The position numbers and the translations under genes were made by a program. Shown in pieces: positions 22,577 through 32,933 of a stretch of DNA of 64,000 nucleotides. Each line of letters begins with the position of its first letter. Within the stretch, counting starts at the first letter, position 1. This DNA comes from Diplocarpon mali. Its lineage: Eukaryota > Ascomycota > Leotiomycetes > Helotiales > Drepanopezizaceae. Below the pieces are notes generated by a model. The model ran no database searches, had not been told where the DNA came from, and was given only the letters and a program-made list of their open reading frames with translations. The stretch lies in NCBI GenBank assembly GCA_024741835.1, contig JAENRP010000056.1:24359-88358 (forward strand). The letters are read 5' to 3'.

Positions 22577-23967
22577 TCATGTCCGGTACGTATTAATCTT
22601 AGTATAAGTACTTCCAATTTCGCCCCACTTAACATTGCTCCAGGTGACTCTTGGGTTCGGCTCGACATTGACGATGTTCTTGGGATCACCCTCAGTGGCG
22701 CTACACGGGCCAGCTTTGCCACTATCAAGCCAGGTCAAGAATCCGGTCGTGTCCCACCAGATGGAAAAAATGAGCACCATGCCCCTCTGCAGCGCACTGC
22801 CCATCTGAGCAGTGGCACCTAGGGCCATGTACCGCTCCGCAACTCCAGGGGGACCACACAGCTTATCGTTGACGGAATCTATTCCAGTCAAATCTGTCTG
22901 GTTGGTGGCCGGGTTTTTGACGACCGAGTTCTGGATGACCCTCCCATCCTGGATATACATGCGGCGGATCTCGCTCAAGGTCCCGTTGAGTGCGGGAAAC
23001 TGCGTGACGACCGTGAAGGGGCGGCTGGTGTCGACTGTGAAGGTACGGTTGGTCTCTGGTGAGATACCGGAGCCGTAGTACGACTTGTCGCCCTGCGCGT
23101 AGGGGTTGAAGCCGCAGCCCCATTTGTCGCAAACGCCGTTGAACTCACAATCCGCGCCCTTGCATTCGTAGAGGTTTGTGATGTTGCAGGGGTGGGGGAC
23201 GACAGTTGTCGCCCGGGAATTGGCTTCCCAGATGTCCATTTCGTTGCAGCAAGATCCTTTGCCTTCAAGATTGCCCTGCGTGCTGTTCAGCGATCCTTCA
23301 CGTGGATCTTTTCTCCCGAGACAGGAGAAGACGCTCGAGAGAATAGAATGGGAAAGGAACTAAACAAACTCACCACTCCGTTGATAAAAGGCGTGGAATA
23401 GCACTGCGCATCGCAATACCCGCTACCATACGCCGCACCCGTGGGATTTAACTCACCCTGGGCGCCCCTGAAATCCATCTCCGACAAATACAGGGCACCG
23501 TTCATGCCGCACGGCATCTTGCTCGTCTCGACATCGAACGTGAGTTCTTTTCCTAGCAGCTGCAAGTTCTCATAACCCTGCTCGGTCTCGTCCATCAGAT
23601 ACACCCTCGGGCTGACCACGACTCCAGTGCTGTTTATCTGGCTAAGCTCGATGGAGCTGCCTCCGGTCTTGACGCCGTGGGCCTCGTAGTTGGAGATGCC
23701 ATCTATGACACAGTTCTGGTGGCAGGCCTCCTTGGTCGGGCAGGCGGTGGAATTGATCGCGGTGCCCGCGCCGCAGCTGTACTGCGGAGCGGCTAGCTGC
23801 GAGATGGGGTGCGTGAGCTGGTCGAGCACGACAAAGAGGTTCTTCTGCACACAGCCGCCATAGAGCGAGCACTCGTATGCTTGCAGCTTGGGGTGGACCT
23901 CGGGGGTCGGGCCCGGAGTCATGGCGCTGGCCACGCCGAGCAGAAGAAGGAAAAATGGGCCGGCCAT
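22577..23967 (-). CDS. secreted glycoside hydrolase family 7 endoglucanase, 430 aa
   Basis: Retaining beta-1,4-glucanase acting on cellulose or mixed-linkage glucan outside the cell. Two exons (23967-23374 and 23275-22577) join at phase 0 to 430 codons. A signal peptide (MAGPFFLLLLGVASA) precedes the mature enzyme. The second exon opens with the family signature CCNEMDIWEAN, carrying the nucleophile Glu (about 210), the assisting Asp (212) and the acid/base Glu (215). Cysteine spacing is typical of the family (YECSLYGGC, HQNCVIDGI, CDAQCYS, CDKWGCGFNPY). There is no linker or carbohydrate-binding module after the catalytic domain. The length and missing loops fit endoglucanase I better than cellobiohydrolase, which I infer rather than prove. 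Several N-x-S/T sequons suggest N-glycosylation. Confidence 0.93.
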
Positions 23968-24676
23968 TGTTTAAAGGGGTGGGTGAAGGGAAAGTGAAAA
24001 TGAAAGAGTGTAGGCGTGCTTGGACAGAAGCTTGCGATCGAAGGACGATGTGGTTATATATACATGATCATATAGTTACATATACATGTGAAGACACATG
24101 GACGAGGATGCCACTTCAGTTTCCCATATCATCCCATCTCATCTCGCTTAGTCTCATTCTCCGAAAGTCAATAGCCATGCCGCGACTACCAACAACAAAT
24201 TTGCAAGAAATCTCCCCCTTGTCGATTCTCCGACCTCAATCCCGCAGCTAGGGCTTGAGGTCAAATTAATTGCTCCCGTTTCTGTCTATTTCGATCAGTG
24301 CGGATCGGAATCAGGGCAAGAGTCCACCCAAAAGTATAAATTCCAGCCATTCAGAGAAGTAAGCGAACGTCTCAAACCTGACGAAATTACAAGTGGACTG
24401 TTTTATATTGTTTTTCTTCTTATTGCGTATTCAGTGGATCACACAGTGTACTGACTCTAGCAATCAGGCATTTAGTCTTTTCACTTGCAATTACTGTCTC
24501 GTAGGCAATCTATTTATGAATCACGACTAATGAGTTTATTGTCTATGCCGTGCTTGAAAAAAAGAACCCCAAATCGAGGGTTGTCGGTGCCACATCGAAG
24601 TATATTTAACCTTGCACATGCCTTACATGTGCGATGCAAACTACCCTGAGCCCACGCTGATGCGAAGTTTATTCGG

Positions 24677-24723
24677 CCTGCGACGAAGTACCTACGTACA
24701 AGTCCGCTGTACTTCGTGGCAGG
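24677..24723. repeat. 15-bp inverted repeat (hairpin)
   Basis: CCTGCGACGAAGTAC at 24677-24691 pairs with GTACTTCGTGGCAGG at 24709-24723, with one mismatch and a 17-base loop. It may be a transposon-end remnant, since similar CTTCGTAC words occur in the nearby element at 24909. Confidence 0.55.
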
Positions 24724-24908
24724 CGAAAAGAAATCTGGATGAAAAGTATACCGTACTCTGTATAATTTGAATTTGCAAACTTATTATATCCTCCTAATAT
24801 ATTCACTTTTATGCAGGCTTTTGTTTCGACCCGGGACGAACGACGGTTTTATGCTTCGTATCAGAATGTTGCTGTTTTAAGGGTTGGATACACATCCTGC
24901 AGCCTTTA

Positions 24909-25192
24909 CATACTTCGTACAGGGCGTAATAATCTGAGGTTCCCTGTCTGTGCACACTAGATTCTTGGCAATGCTGCTTTTATTGAATTCCTTAGTATTT
25001 TGTATAGCCAACTTTTGCGTCAATCACTGCTCTATATCTATTTGGCATTTCCCTAATCAAATCTCTAATTATCTCAACTGTTATTGATTCCTAAACTTCA
25101 AATACCCCCTGTCGAAACCCCTGCACAAAAGAAAGTTCTAGTATAGCGCACAGATAGAAAACCTCAGATTATTTCGCCATGGACTAAGTATG
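24909..25192 (-). mobile_element. miniature Tc1/mariner-derived element with inverted ends
   Basis: Left (24909-24957) and right (25192-25145, reversed) ends form imperfect inverted repeats of nearly 50 bp sharing CATACTT, then AATAATCTGAGGTT. Between them, on the minus strand, 25095-24992 encodes the carboxyl end of a Tc1/mariner transposase: TVEIIRDLIREMP and then RYRAVIDAKVGYTKY followed by a stop; the REMP...AVIDA...GxTKY pattern is the familiar tail of this family. An in-frame stop precedes it and the catalytic DDE part is absent, so the copy cannot move by itself. The two ends differ largely by transitions. No intact TA target duplication is visible. Confidence 0.7.
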
Positions 25193-25701
25193 ATCCCAAT
25201 GTGCCCAATACGGGTAAAAACTTGGCAATGTTTAGAATCACCTGTTTCAATCTAGAAACAAACTTATTATTACTTGCTCCCACACGTCCCGGTCAAGTGA
25301 CGGTCGGCTCTGCCGGAGATCGCAAACAGGCCTGGCGTTTTCCGTAAAAGTCGACTTTTTGGCATTCAACAAGTGTGTAGAGCCATTGTACGCAGGAAGC
25401 GTGCCAGTAACTTCCCTCGTATTTTAAATAAGTCTGATTGCAGATTGCCAGCTGCGAGCGACGTTGTATTATGCTGGCGCGCAAGGCAGTGTATCAGCTA
25501 GTAGGGTCCATAGCGCCTAGCCAGTCCCAATCAATCGTCTTGAGAGCTCGCCGGCGCTGACTAGGCCGGCGACCTATGAGAGAGATACGCGTCCAGGATG
25601 CAAAACCTCGGCGTTTATTTTACAAGGAGATGCTGTCTGGGTACCGGAAAGTCTACCCAGGACTCAAGTTCTCCAGTAGGCTGCAAATACGCTGTCTAGA
25701 C

Positions 25702-25790
25702 CTTTGATTGCTGGGGTTGGATGGGTTACTGCTCGGTCAACATCCACGTGATAGACAAGCCCACATTTGCAGCCTGTTGAAAGAAGTGAA
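25702..25790. repeat. dispersed repeat, copy 1
   Basis: About 85 bp resembling 46205-46290 in the same orientation. The best-kept part includes ATCC-CGTGATAGACAAGCCC and ATTTGCAGCC, against ATCC-TGTAATAGACATGCCC and ATTTGCGGCC in copy 2. On the minus strand both copies read similar peptides (AANVGLSITWMLT and AANMGMSITWILT), suggesting an old protein-coding unit. Confidence 0.5.
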
Positions 25791-26008
25791 TGCTCCCCCT
25801 TTTTCATTTACAAAGACAAAGTGGGTAGAAAACCTGCCGAGCAAGTTCTGCTACTATGTAATAACCTCTTGGGGGAATAAATGTTTTAGGCGTCAAAACG
25901 TTATTTTAAAGCTCAGATCCTAAAGGCTCCTTAACTGCTTCGTAGCTAGTATGAAAACTAGGCTAATGGCGAAGCTCTGTTAGCTTTAAATTAGCTGCTT
26001 AGTTCTCA

Positions 26009-26113
26009 GTTAATTTTTTAAGTTAGACTTTTACAAGTGAGACTTTACTTTTACACCCCAACTTCATTCTTTAAGTCTTGTTTAACTTTTTGAGTTAGAC
26101 TTCTGTAAGTAAG
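26009..26113. repeat. short imperfect tandem duplication
   Basis: A unit of about 35 bp at 26009-26043 (containing AAGTTAGACTTTTACAAGTGA) recurs at about 26080-26113 (GAGTTAGACTTCTGTAAGTAA). The differences are mostly transitions. No coding role is apparent. Confidence 0.45.
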
Positions 26114-28402
26114 AACATGATTTTGAACACTAATCGTTGTTTTGCAAGAAGTCAATCCCTGTCTATGATAGGGTCTAGATTAGTAGGTTTTAGCCTATGT
26201 TGTTTTGATATAAAAAAGGGTCCATTTGTATTAAATTGCCATTAGCGTCATAGCCCTATGAGTACTTTGTTGGTACAGAGTCACAGCGATTACTTCGCAA
26301 GTGATGTCCTCTATCGACAATTCTTTTAGCTTGGAACAGAAATTAGATAGAAATAATGGGTAGCTTATGAATAGAGCTATGCAAGTGTATTGCCACCTTC
26401 TCCCCTATGACTATTGTCGATTTGAAGGGAAAAAGGTCCAGTACTAAAAGACAAGGGAGAACACCTAACCGCTGTACATCGGTAGAAGAATAGCCTAATA
26501 CTCCTATGCACTTCGTTACAGACCAAGGAACTGTTTCCTGTCTTGAGTCGGCTGCAAATCCACCAAATACTGAAAAGGCAAACTGGCTATGCAGACAGTA
26601 TCCTCTGCTTCGACTCCTCCTAGTTGTTCCAAGAGCTCCCACTTATTTGTTAGGAAACTTTTCGCTACTTCGTCGCAAGCAAGACAAATACCAAATAAGT
26701 GTTAACTCCAGTGGAGCTTATAGTAGGGTGAGAAGATTATATACACTTTCATATGGTGTTTGTTTAGCGTATGACAAAGTAGATTGCCGATGGCGATTTT
26801 TATGCTTGAACCCGTAGCTTTAGGTTTGAAAGTACGTACTATTTTCGGATGTCGGATGGGGGAATAGCTCTCAAATCGGTCCACTCAGAATCTCTGTTTT
26901 CCGAGTGGTGGAAGCCCCTTGCGGTGGAGAGTCTGATCAGTGGATTTCAGAGTGGATTTTACAACCTACTGGAGAAAAGGGAGTTGAGTGTGAGATGCGA
27001 AATAGGTGGCTAAGGCGAATTGAACAGTCAGCTCTCCGCCCTCTCCGAAAGAGAAAAAAAAAAATCTCCTACGGCTAAGAGGCCTTCCGGAAGAAAAGAC
27101 ACGCGCCGATTGTTAACGGAGAGAATTTCCGGAGTTATGCTGACACATTATATTAAATAAAACAGAAAAGAGGTTTGAGCCTAGGCTTGGACGTTTCGGG
27201 TATTGCATAGTCTTCGAAAACTTGACAGCAATCTTGCTTTTCCGATCCCCCTACTGGTTTGAACGTTAATTTCTTTTGCCCTTCGCCAACCCCACAATTT
27301 TCATACTGAAGTTCGTCCCCTATCAACAAGGGGTTCTTGGACACTTGTTTTGAGTAATATATGATTCTTATAGTTCTTGATAGAAACAAAAGAAAGAGAG
27401 AATTAAACTCAGGATGATGGCATTATAGATCCTACGATGGCAGTAGTTAGTTTCCCACTTTTTGTCCCTAGACACATAATTGCTATGCAAGGGAAACTAT
27501 TCATTATGAAGTAAACATGAAGGAACACTTAATCGCTGCACCTCTCATGGTATTGAAAAAAAAAAGTATCCAGGGCCTCCTTGCGAACAAGAAATAACTT
27601 TTGACCGCTGCATATCTGTACCGAATCGCATATTTTTTTTAAAACAAAAACCACATGAAAGTATACTTTAAACTTGCGACCAATCACACTTCAGGCTAAC
27701 TTAACTTTTGTGCAGCTCACACAGTTCAATGAAGGACGTAGTATGAAACCGTGCATACTTAGACTCAGAAACAAACTTATTTTGTTACAAATTTTGAGCG
27801 GACTACAGCATACGCGACTTCGGGAACTGCTTGATTATATAGCTGAGCTTCATCTCTTGCTCAATCAGCGTTACGAAAACTAAGTTGCCTCACAAATATA
27901 CCATTGCGGCAGTTTGGACTAACTCTAAGATTCGCTTGGCAAACCTTTATAAGTCAGTTGAGAAATCCCTCTCGATCTTGCTCGGTTTAGGGCCAGCAGC
28001 CTGCCCTGCGTTCCCTGAGCTATGACAGAAGAACGAGGAAAGTACGGCATCAAATGGTAAGTGTGAGAAAGCTGGGTTTGAAGTGAGAAGTGAGATCCGG
28101 AGCTGCATTGGAGTTTTCTAGTGAATGGCTGCATTAATTTGAGATGAGGTGCAGCGAGCAACAGCTCCACGATCAAACGAAGGGAAGACTGAATAAATTC
28201 CCGGAAGTCAGAGTTAGACATATAAGGATCTGTAAGAAAAGAAAAAAATGACTAACAAGAGCGTCTGTTGACACTGAATAAGCCTTGCACTGGATAAGAA
28301 ACTGACAGAGATCTTGGAGAGTCATTAGGCCAGCAAGATATCCCCACAATCTTTCCTCTTTTCTGCACGACTATCCTCAATAACTGGTCAAAAGTCCACA
28401 CA

Positions 28403-30811
28403 TCAAGCCTTCGCACCACCCCTCCGCTTCATCCGCATCTGTCTCTTCTTCTGAATAATCTGCGCACGGCGCTGTAGACGGCCTTCTTCTCCAGGCGGAA
28501 ATCCGGGCTTGAAAGCTTTCGGTTTGGGGTCCTTGGTGCCTTTCTTCGGGTTCTTGTTACCAGTATCTGAGTCTGTCTTCTTTCGCTTCCCAATCTCAAC
28601 CTTCTCGAAGCTCTTCCCTTCCTCAACCGGCGCCCTTGAACCCTTCTTCCCCGGACGTCCAGGCTTGCCTTTCATGCCCACCCGCGTCTTTTTCATCACC
28701 TCCCCCCTGGTGAAAACTTTCTTCTCCTTCTGCGGCGCCTCCCCCTTCTCCCGCAATTCTAGCACCTCTTTACTCCTTAAGCGGGCTTTCTCCTCCTTCT
28801 CCTTGCGCCTCTGCACGACCTGCGCATTTTCAATCGCAAATTCGACGATGAGCCGCTGTTTCTTGCTGCTGCCTTCGTTCTGCACCGCGTGGCCGTTCAG
28901 CCAGCGCAGCCCCATCAGTGCCCACCGATGACTGGAATACTCGATGAATCCGTATCCCCGGGACTTACCGGCGCCCGACTCTTCGGAGACTTTCGCGCCT
29001 TCGCGGCCTTCGAAAACGATCTTGGCTTGTCGGACTATGCCCTTCCCTTTGGCTTTGCGCTGTTTTTCCGCGTCGCGCATTTCTGGGCCGCCGCGGGCTT
29101 CTTCTTCTTTGGATAATTGTTGCCGCAGGCCGGATTTGACGTCTCTAGCAAAGCCAACGACTGCTTCACGTGCCAGGGCTTTCAAGTCTTTGGAGTTGAT
29201 GTTCTTGGGTAGGTTCCGGATCGAGAGGCGGGTAAGGGAGAGGTGCAGCGTGGGGTTATTCTGGATGAGCTTTTTGCGCTGCTTGGCTGAGTCTTCACGA
29301 AGGATAACCTCGGAAGGTGAGAGTGCGTCGTAGAGGGCTGTGCCTCTAGCGACTGTGCCTTCAGAGAGAAGATAAAGCTTCCGCTTGTCTTTGTCGCGCT
29401 CAGTGCGGAGGAACGCGCCATTATCGGTCAGCTTCACTGCTGTTTCCTTCTCCACAGCCTTGGAGACTTGCAATGTACGCCCATCAATCGAGTATAGTCC
29501 ACTTGTGTCAGCGGCGTCGTTCTCGAGCACCGAGTGTTTGGTTTTGGTCATGATGGCGTTGGCCCCGGTAAATTGATGTTTTGGGGCTCCGCGGAAACAG
29601 GAGTCGGCGTCGTGTACGTTGAAGAAGCAGACGAAGCCTGTACCTTTGGGTCGGTCGGTTGCGCGATCCATGACCACACGAGCATAGCGGACAGTCCCAA
29701 ATTGCGAGAAGTGCTCTTTGAGTTCGGCGTCGCGGACTGTGAAGGGGAGGTTGCGGATGAAGAGAGTGGTGGAATTATCTGTTATGAGGACCTTTTTGCG
29801 AGTAGGTTCTTCTATTTCGGATTCAGAATCCGAGGAATCGTCTTTCCAGGTCTCTTCTTCTAAACTCTCCTCCTCTTTGTCGTCTCCAGATTCCTCATCT
29901 TCTTGAGGCTGGTCATCTTCATCCTCAGATTCGAGATTCTCACCAAAGTTCTTGAAAAAATTGGCAACATCGTCCTCGTTGTCGGGATTTTCGCTAGCTT
30001 TCTTCTCCATCGACTCCTTGGAATTTTTCTTCAACTTGACGCCGTCATTCTCATCACTCTCATTATTCATGTTGGCTTCCTTCCGAGTCTCCCAGACATC
30101 CTTGTCCACAGCCCAATCCACAGCTACCATTCTTCCATCTACCAAAGTGCCATTGATCGTCGCTAAAGCCTTCTCGGCGTTCTTCTTTCCCCGCATTGTA
30201 ACGAAACCAAACCCAGCCTGCGTATCGCCCTTGACTTTGGGCAACGTAGAGAACTTGACCTTGCCATACCCTCTGAACATATCGGCTAGCTTCTCAGGCG
30301 TATTGATACTCCAAGGCAGATTTCGAATGATTAGCTTCGGCGGTTTCTTATCATCTGCCATCTTCTCCAACCGTGCCTTTTTCGCAGCAGCAGCCTCCGC
30401 GGATATTGTGCTCTTTCTCTTGCCCTCTAAGCCATCGCCTTTAGTCATCTCTCTTGATCTCGGCTGCGCAATCTCGATTTTCATCTTTCGGCCCAAGAAC
30501 GTCTGCCCGTTGAATTCCTCCAGAGCTCGCTGCGCGTCCTCCGCATCTGCCAACGTAACGAAGCCATAGCCTTTGGATTGTTTGGTCTCAGTATCGAGGA
30601 CAACAGTTGCATGCTTGAGGGGGTAGTTTTGAGAGAAGAGTTCGGTCAGTTGATCGCTAGTCGCTATAGCGGGCAGAGAGCGCACAAATAGGGTGCGTTG
30701 GGCTGAGGCATTGGTTTCTTTGCGGGGTTTTTTGGAGGGAGGATCTTGGGTGTCAAATTTAGCTTCATTCTCCGCATCAATCTCACCTGCACTGCGCATT
30801 CGTTTGCCCAT
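28403..30811 (-). CDS. nop4: Nop4/RBM28-type nucleolar RNA-binding protein, 802 aa
   Basis: Ribosome-assembly factor of the large subunit, acting in the nucleolus on pre-rRNA. It is intronless. Four RNA-recognition motifs are seen: RRM1 (about 38-116; TLFVRSLPAIAT and SKGYGFVTL), RRM2 (about 172-250; KLIIRNLPWSINT and QAGFGFVTM), a third after an acidic stretch (TTLFIRNLPFTVRD and PKGTGFVCF), and a degenerate fourth (RLSIRNLPKNIN and SRGYGFIEY). A long Asp/Glu-rich segment separates RRM2 from RRM3. The C-terminus is very basic (KKRQMRMKRRGGAKA), fitting nucleolar targeting and rRNA binding. The start is the ATG of MGKRMRS; the frame continues upstream only to a TTG. The length is close to fungal Nop4. 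It is divergent from MED19, with about 850 bp between starts. Confidence 0.93.
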   Translation of the reverse strand: MGKRMRSAGEIDAENEAKFDTQDPPSKKPRKETNASAQRTLFVRSLPAIATSDQLTELFSQNYPLKHATVVLDTETKQSKGYGFVTLADAEDAQRALEEFNGQTFLGRKMKIEIAQPRSREMTKGDGLEGKRKSTISAEAAAAKKARLEKMADDKKPPKLIIRNLPWSINTPEKLADMFRGYGKVKFSTLPKVKGDTQAGFGFVTMRGKKNAEKALATINGTLVDGRMVAVDWAVDKDVWETRKEANMNNESDENDGVKLKKNSKESMEKKASENPDNEDDVANFFKNFGENLESEDEDDQPQEDEESGDDKEEESLEEETWKDDSSDSESEIEEPTRKKVLITDNSTTLFIRNLPFTVRDAELKEHFSQFGTVRYARVVMDRATDRPKGTGFVCFFNVHDADSCFRGAPKHQFTGANAIMTKTKHSVLENDAADTSGLYSIDGRTLQVSKAVEKETAVKLTDNGAFLRTERDKDKRKLYLLSEGTVARGTALYDALSPSEVILREDSAKQRKKLIQNNPTLHLSLTRLSIRNLPKNINSKDLKALAREAVVGFARDVKSGLRQQLSKEEEARGGPEMRDAEKQRKAKGKGIVRQAKIVFEGREGAKVSEESGAGKSRGYGFIEYSSHRWALMGLRWLNGHAVQNEGSSKKQRLIVEFAIENAQVVQRRKEKEEKARLRSKEVLELREKGEAPQKEKKVFTRGEVMKKTRVGMKGKPGRPGKKGSRAPVEEGKSFEKVEIGKRKKTDSDTGNKNPKKGTKDPKPKAFKPGFPPGEEGRLQRRAQIIQKKRQMRMKRRGGAKA

Positions 30812-31658
30812 AGTGAAAGTATATAGAGATATGGAGATGAACGTTAGCTGAGGCAACTAGAACTTTTTTTCAAATCAGATTTATCGCGATGGCGCTAGGA
30901 CGGAAAAGGAGCTTAGGACTTGGCATGTAGCTATTGCTGTGCATAAGGAACACTTTAAGGAACACTAGAATAAAATTTCCATGTGATGAAACCCGTAAAT
31001 GATATGAAAGCCTCGGACTGCTAATACTATCTTGACCGCATGAGACCATTCATCATCTTCCTTCGCGATTCAGCTTCTCCACATTATCCTCGGATTAGAC
31101 ACGTGATCTCGTCCGCCCCACCTCTTAGCCTCTTTCTAAGGCTGGTTTGGAAGATGTGACGGCGCGGAGGCCCGACCCTCATCAATCCCAAACCATCAAC
31201 ACCCCGACGACGACTGCAACACCACGAACTTCGCCGACGACCCCAACTATACTTCTGAATAGCGCCATCCTCGGGAAGCACTTGATGCCCGCGCCCTAAG
31301 AGTAGGCAGACTCCCCACGGCGTCGCCTGCTGTTGCGCGCCCACGGTCGCCCGATCTGCCCAGGCCGAGCCAATCCTGCGCTCACCTCTCGCCCATCCAG
31401 AACCGACCAGAACTTCTTCTCCCTCAATCAAGAACTCTTGATTGAGCCGCAGCATACAGTCCTCGATCTCTGCCGTCACTCACGGGTACTGGCGCCTCTG
31501 GCAAATAATTTGCTTTCGAGCTTCCACGATCTTTCACCTTCAGCTTCACCTCAACCTTTGACGGCCACCAGCGTTCGTACTCGCTTTGTCCAATATTCTC
31601 AACGTACGTACGACAAACATAAATCTCTCGATACTCGGAATCTCATTCATACCACGAA
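30812..31658. promoter_or_regulatory. divergent region between NOP4 and MED19
   Basis: About 850 bp between two divergent start codons, both for core nuclear functions. The MED19-proximal part is rich in C and T tracts, as in fungal core promoters and 5' leaders. No gene is seen; the open frames on both strands lack conserved sequence. Confidence 0.4.
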
Positions 31659-32933
31659 ATGACTTCCAATCTCCCTCGAACTCCCGAGACTCCTTCGCAG
31701 AAATCCCCGAACCATTCAAGTCTCCCTTCTAAGCCCGTCACCTCCCCCGCCGGCCCTCACTCTATCCTAACTCCCGCCCGCAGCGTCAGCGGCAGCATGT
31801 CATCTGCTAATATCGAAACTTCCGATGGCTTCCTCCATGATGATTCCTCTCTCAAGCGCAAGCGTGAAGTCGAGGATCACGGAGATCAAGAGATGAAGAA
31901 GGTGCACGTCGAGGAACCTGAGATTCGTAAAGTCACGATCGAGGATATATCTGAGGATGTTGGTGCTCTTTATCTTTTCTGCAAGAAACGTAAGACTTCC
32001 CTCAGATATGTCTGTTTCCCTGGCGGAGTTATATAGACTACCCCGCCTCCAGTTAACCCTGCACGTCATTATTGAGGTACTTGGTTAACATGGATGTGGC
32101 GTGCAGCTCACCAATCTCGTCTCCCACCTCTCACGGTTGATCTATTCGAGCGTTACGGCTTGACTGCCATTGCAAAGGCTGTTACCCGTACCAACCCTGA
32201 TGGGTCAAAGGCAGTCAAGTTGCGGAAGACGTACAAGAATCACATCAAGACCCACGGTCTTGCCGGTTCTTTCGACGCTGTCAAGAAGGAGGTCAATGGG
32301 CCTGGTACACTCATGGAGATGCTGAAGACACCAGATGACGCATGGGCTGCTCAATTCGTCACGGGGAAAGAGATTGAGAAAGGCATTCCCGCGCCGATGT
32401 TGGAGAAGGGTCATCCGACGTTCGTCATGGCCAGAGGAGCGATCCCAAAGGATCAATTCAACAGTGCTGTGCTCGGAGAGGTTTCCGGTGACTTGGTCAA
32501 GACTGTTCAGAACGGCAACCGAACCCCTCGCCCTCAAGCAACAGTTGCACGTCCCGCCCAGGCGACAACTAAAGCTGAAATTCGCCGTCCGGCGAGAAAT
32601 ATCAACAAGCGGTCATACACCGATGATAGCTTTGAGGGCTATGCCGAAGGACAGGGCGTTGACGATGATGCTCAAGACGAACAAGACACCGAGTACACTG
32701 CCGCTGATGGAGACGACCGTGGAGCTCGCAAACGTTTCAAGAAGGTTTGAAATTTTGCCACAGATGCAAGACTTCAAAGCTAACGCACACAAGAACTCTC
32801 AAGCTCATGGTGTTAACTACCAGGGAGGTGCGGTTCGTCAGGGTGGCTATGGGCCTGGTAGTAAGCTTCTTGTTCCATTACTACTCACTCGGCGATATCT
32901 TCTGACTCGCCCTTTTTAGTGGTAGGAGCTTGA
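31659..32933 (+). CDS. med19: Mediator subunit 19 (Rox3 family), four exons, 349 aa
   Basis: Head-module subunit of the Mediator coactivator complex in the nucleus, linking transcription factors to RNA polymerase II. Exons 31659-31989, 32107-32744, 32794-32860 and 32920-32933 join in phase to 349 codons. The N-terminal 100 residues are Ser/Pro-rich. The Rox3 domain spans the first junction: DVGALYLFCKK then PHQSRLPPLTVDLFERYGL, followed by TAIAKAVTRTNPDG, KLRKTYKNHIK and GLAG. The C-terminus is basic and Gly/Gln-rich and ends with a tiny last exon encoding MVGA. Intron branch sites are clear (TTAAC, GCTAAC, CTGAC). Splicing the first intron to 32107 restores the Rox3 motif, which decides between several nearby acceptors. 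Confidence 0.88.

Larger units (their letters stand above)
23968..28402. other. 4.4-kb AT-rich accessory region without intact genes
   Basis: Between the GH7 start and the NOP4 stop no intact gene could be supported. It holds the GH7 promoter, a hairpin at about 24677-24723, the Tc1/mariner-derived element at 24909-25192, one copy of a dispersed repeat at about 25702-25790 and a short tandem duplication at about 26009-26113. A minus-strand frame at 27389-27153 looks mildly coding but has no recognised relatives. Confidence 0.5.

Noticed and set aside
1..24000. A secondary-metabolite biosynthetic gene cluster
   Set aside because: Only one P450 is present; no polyketide or peptide synthase, terpene cyclase, transporter or cluster regulator was seen.
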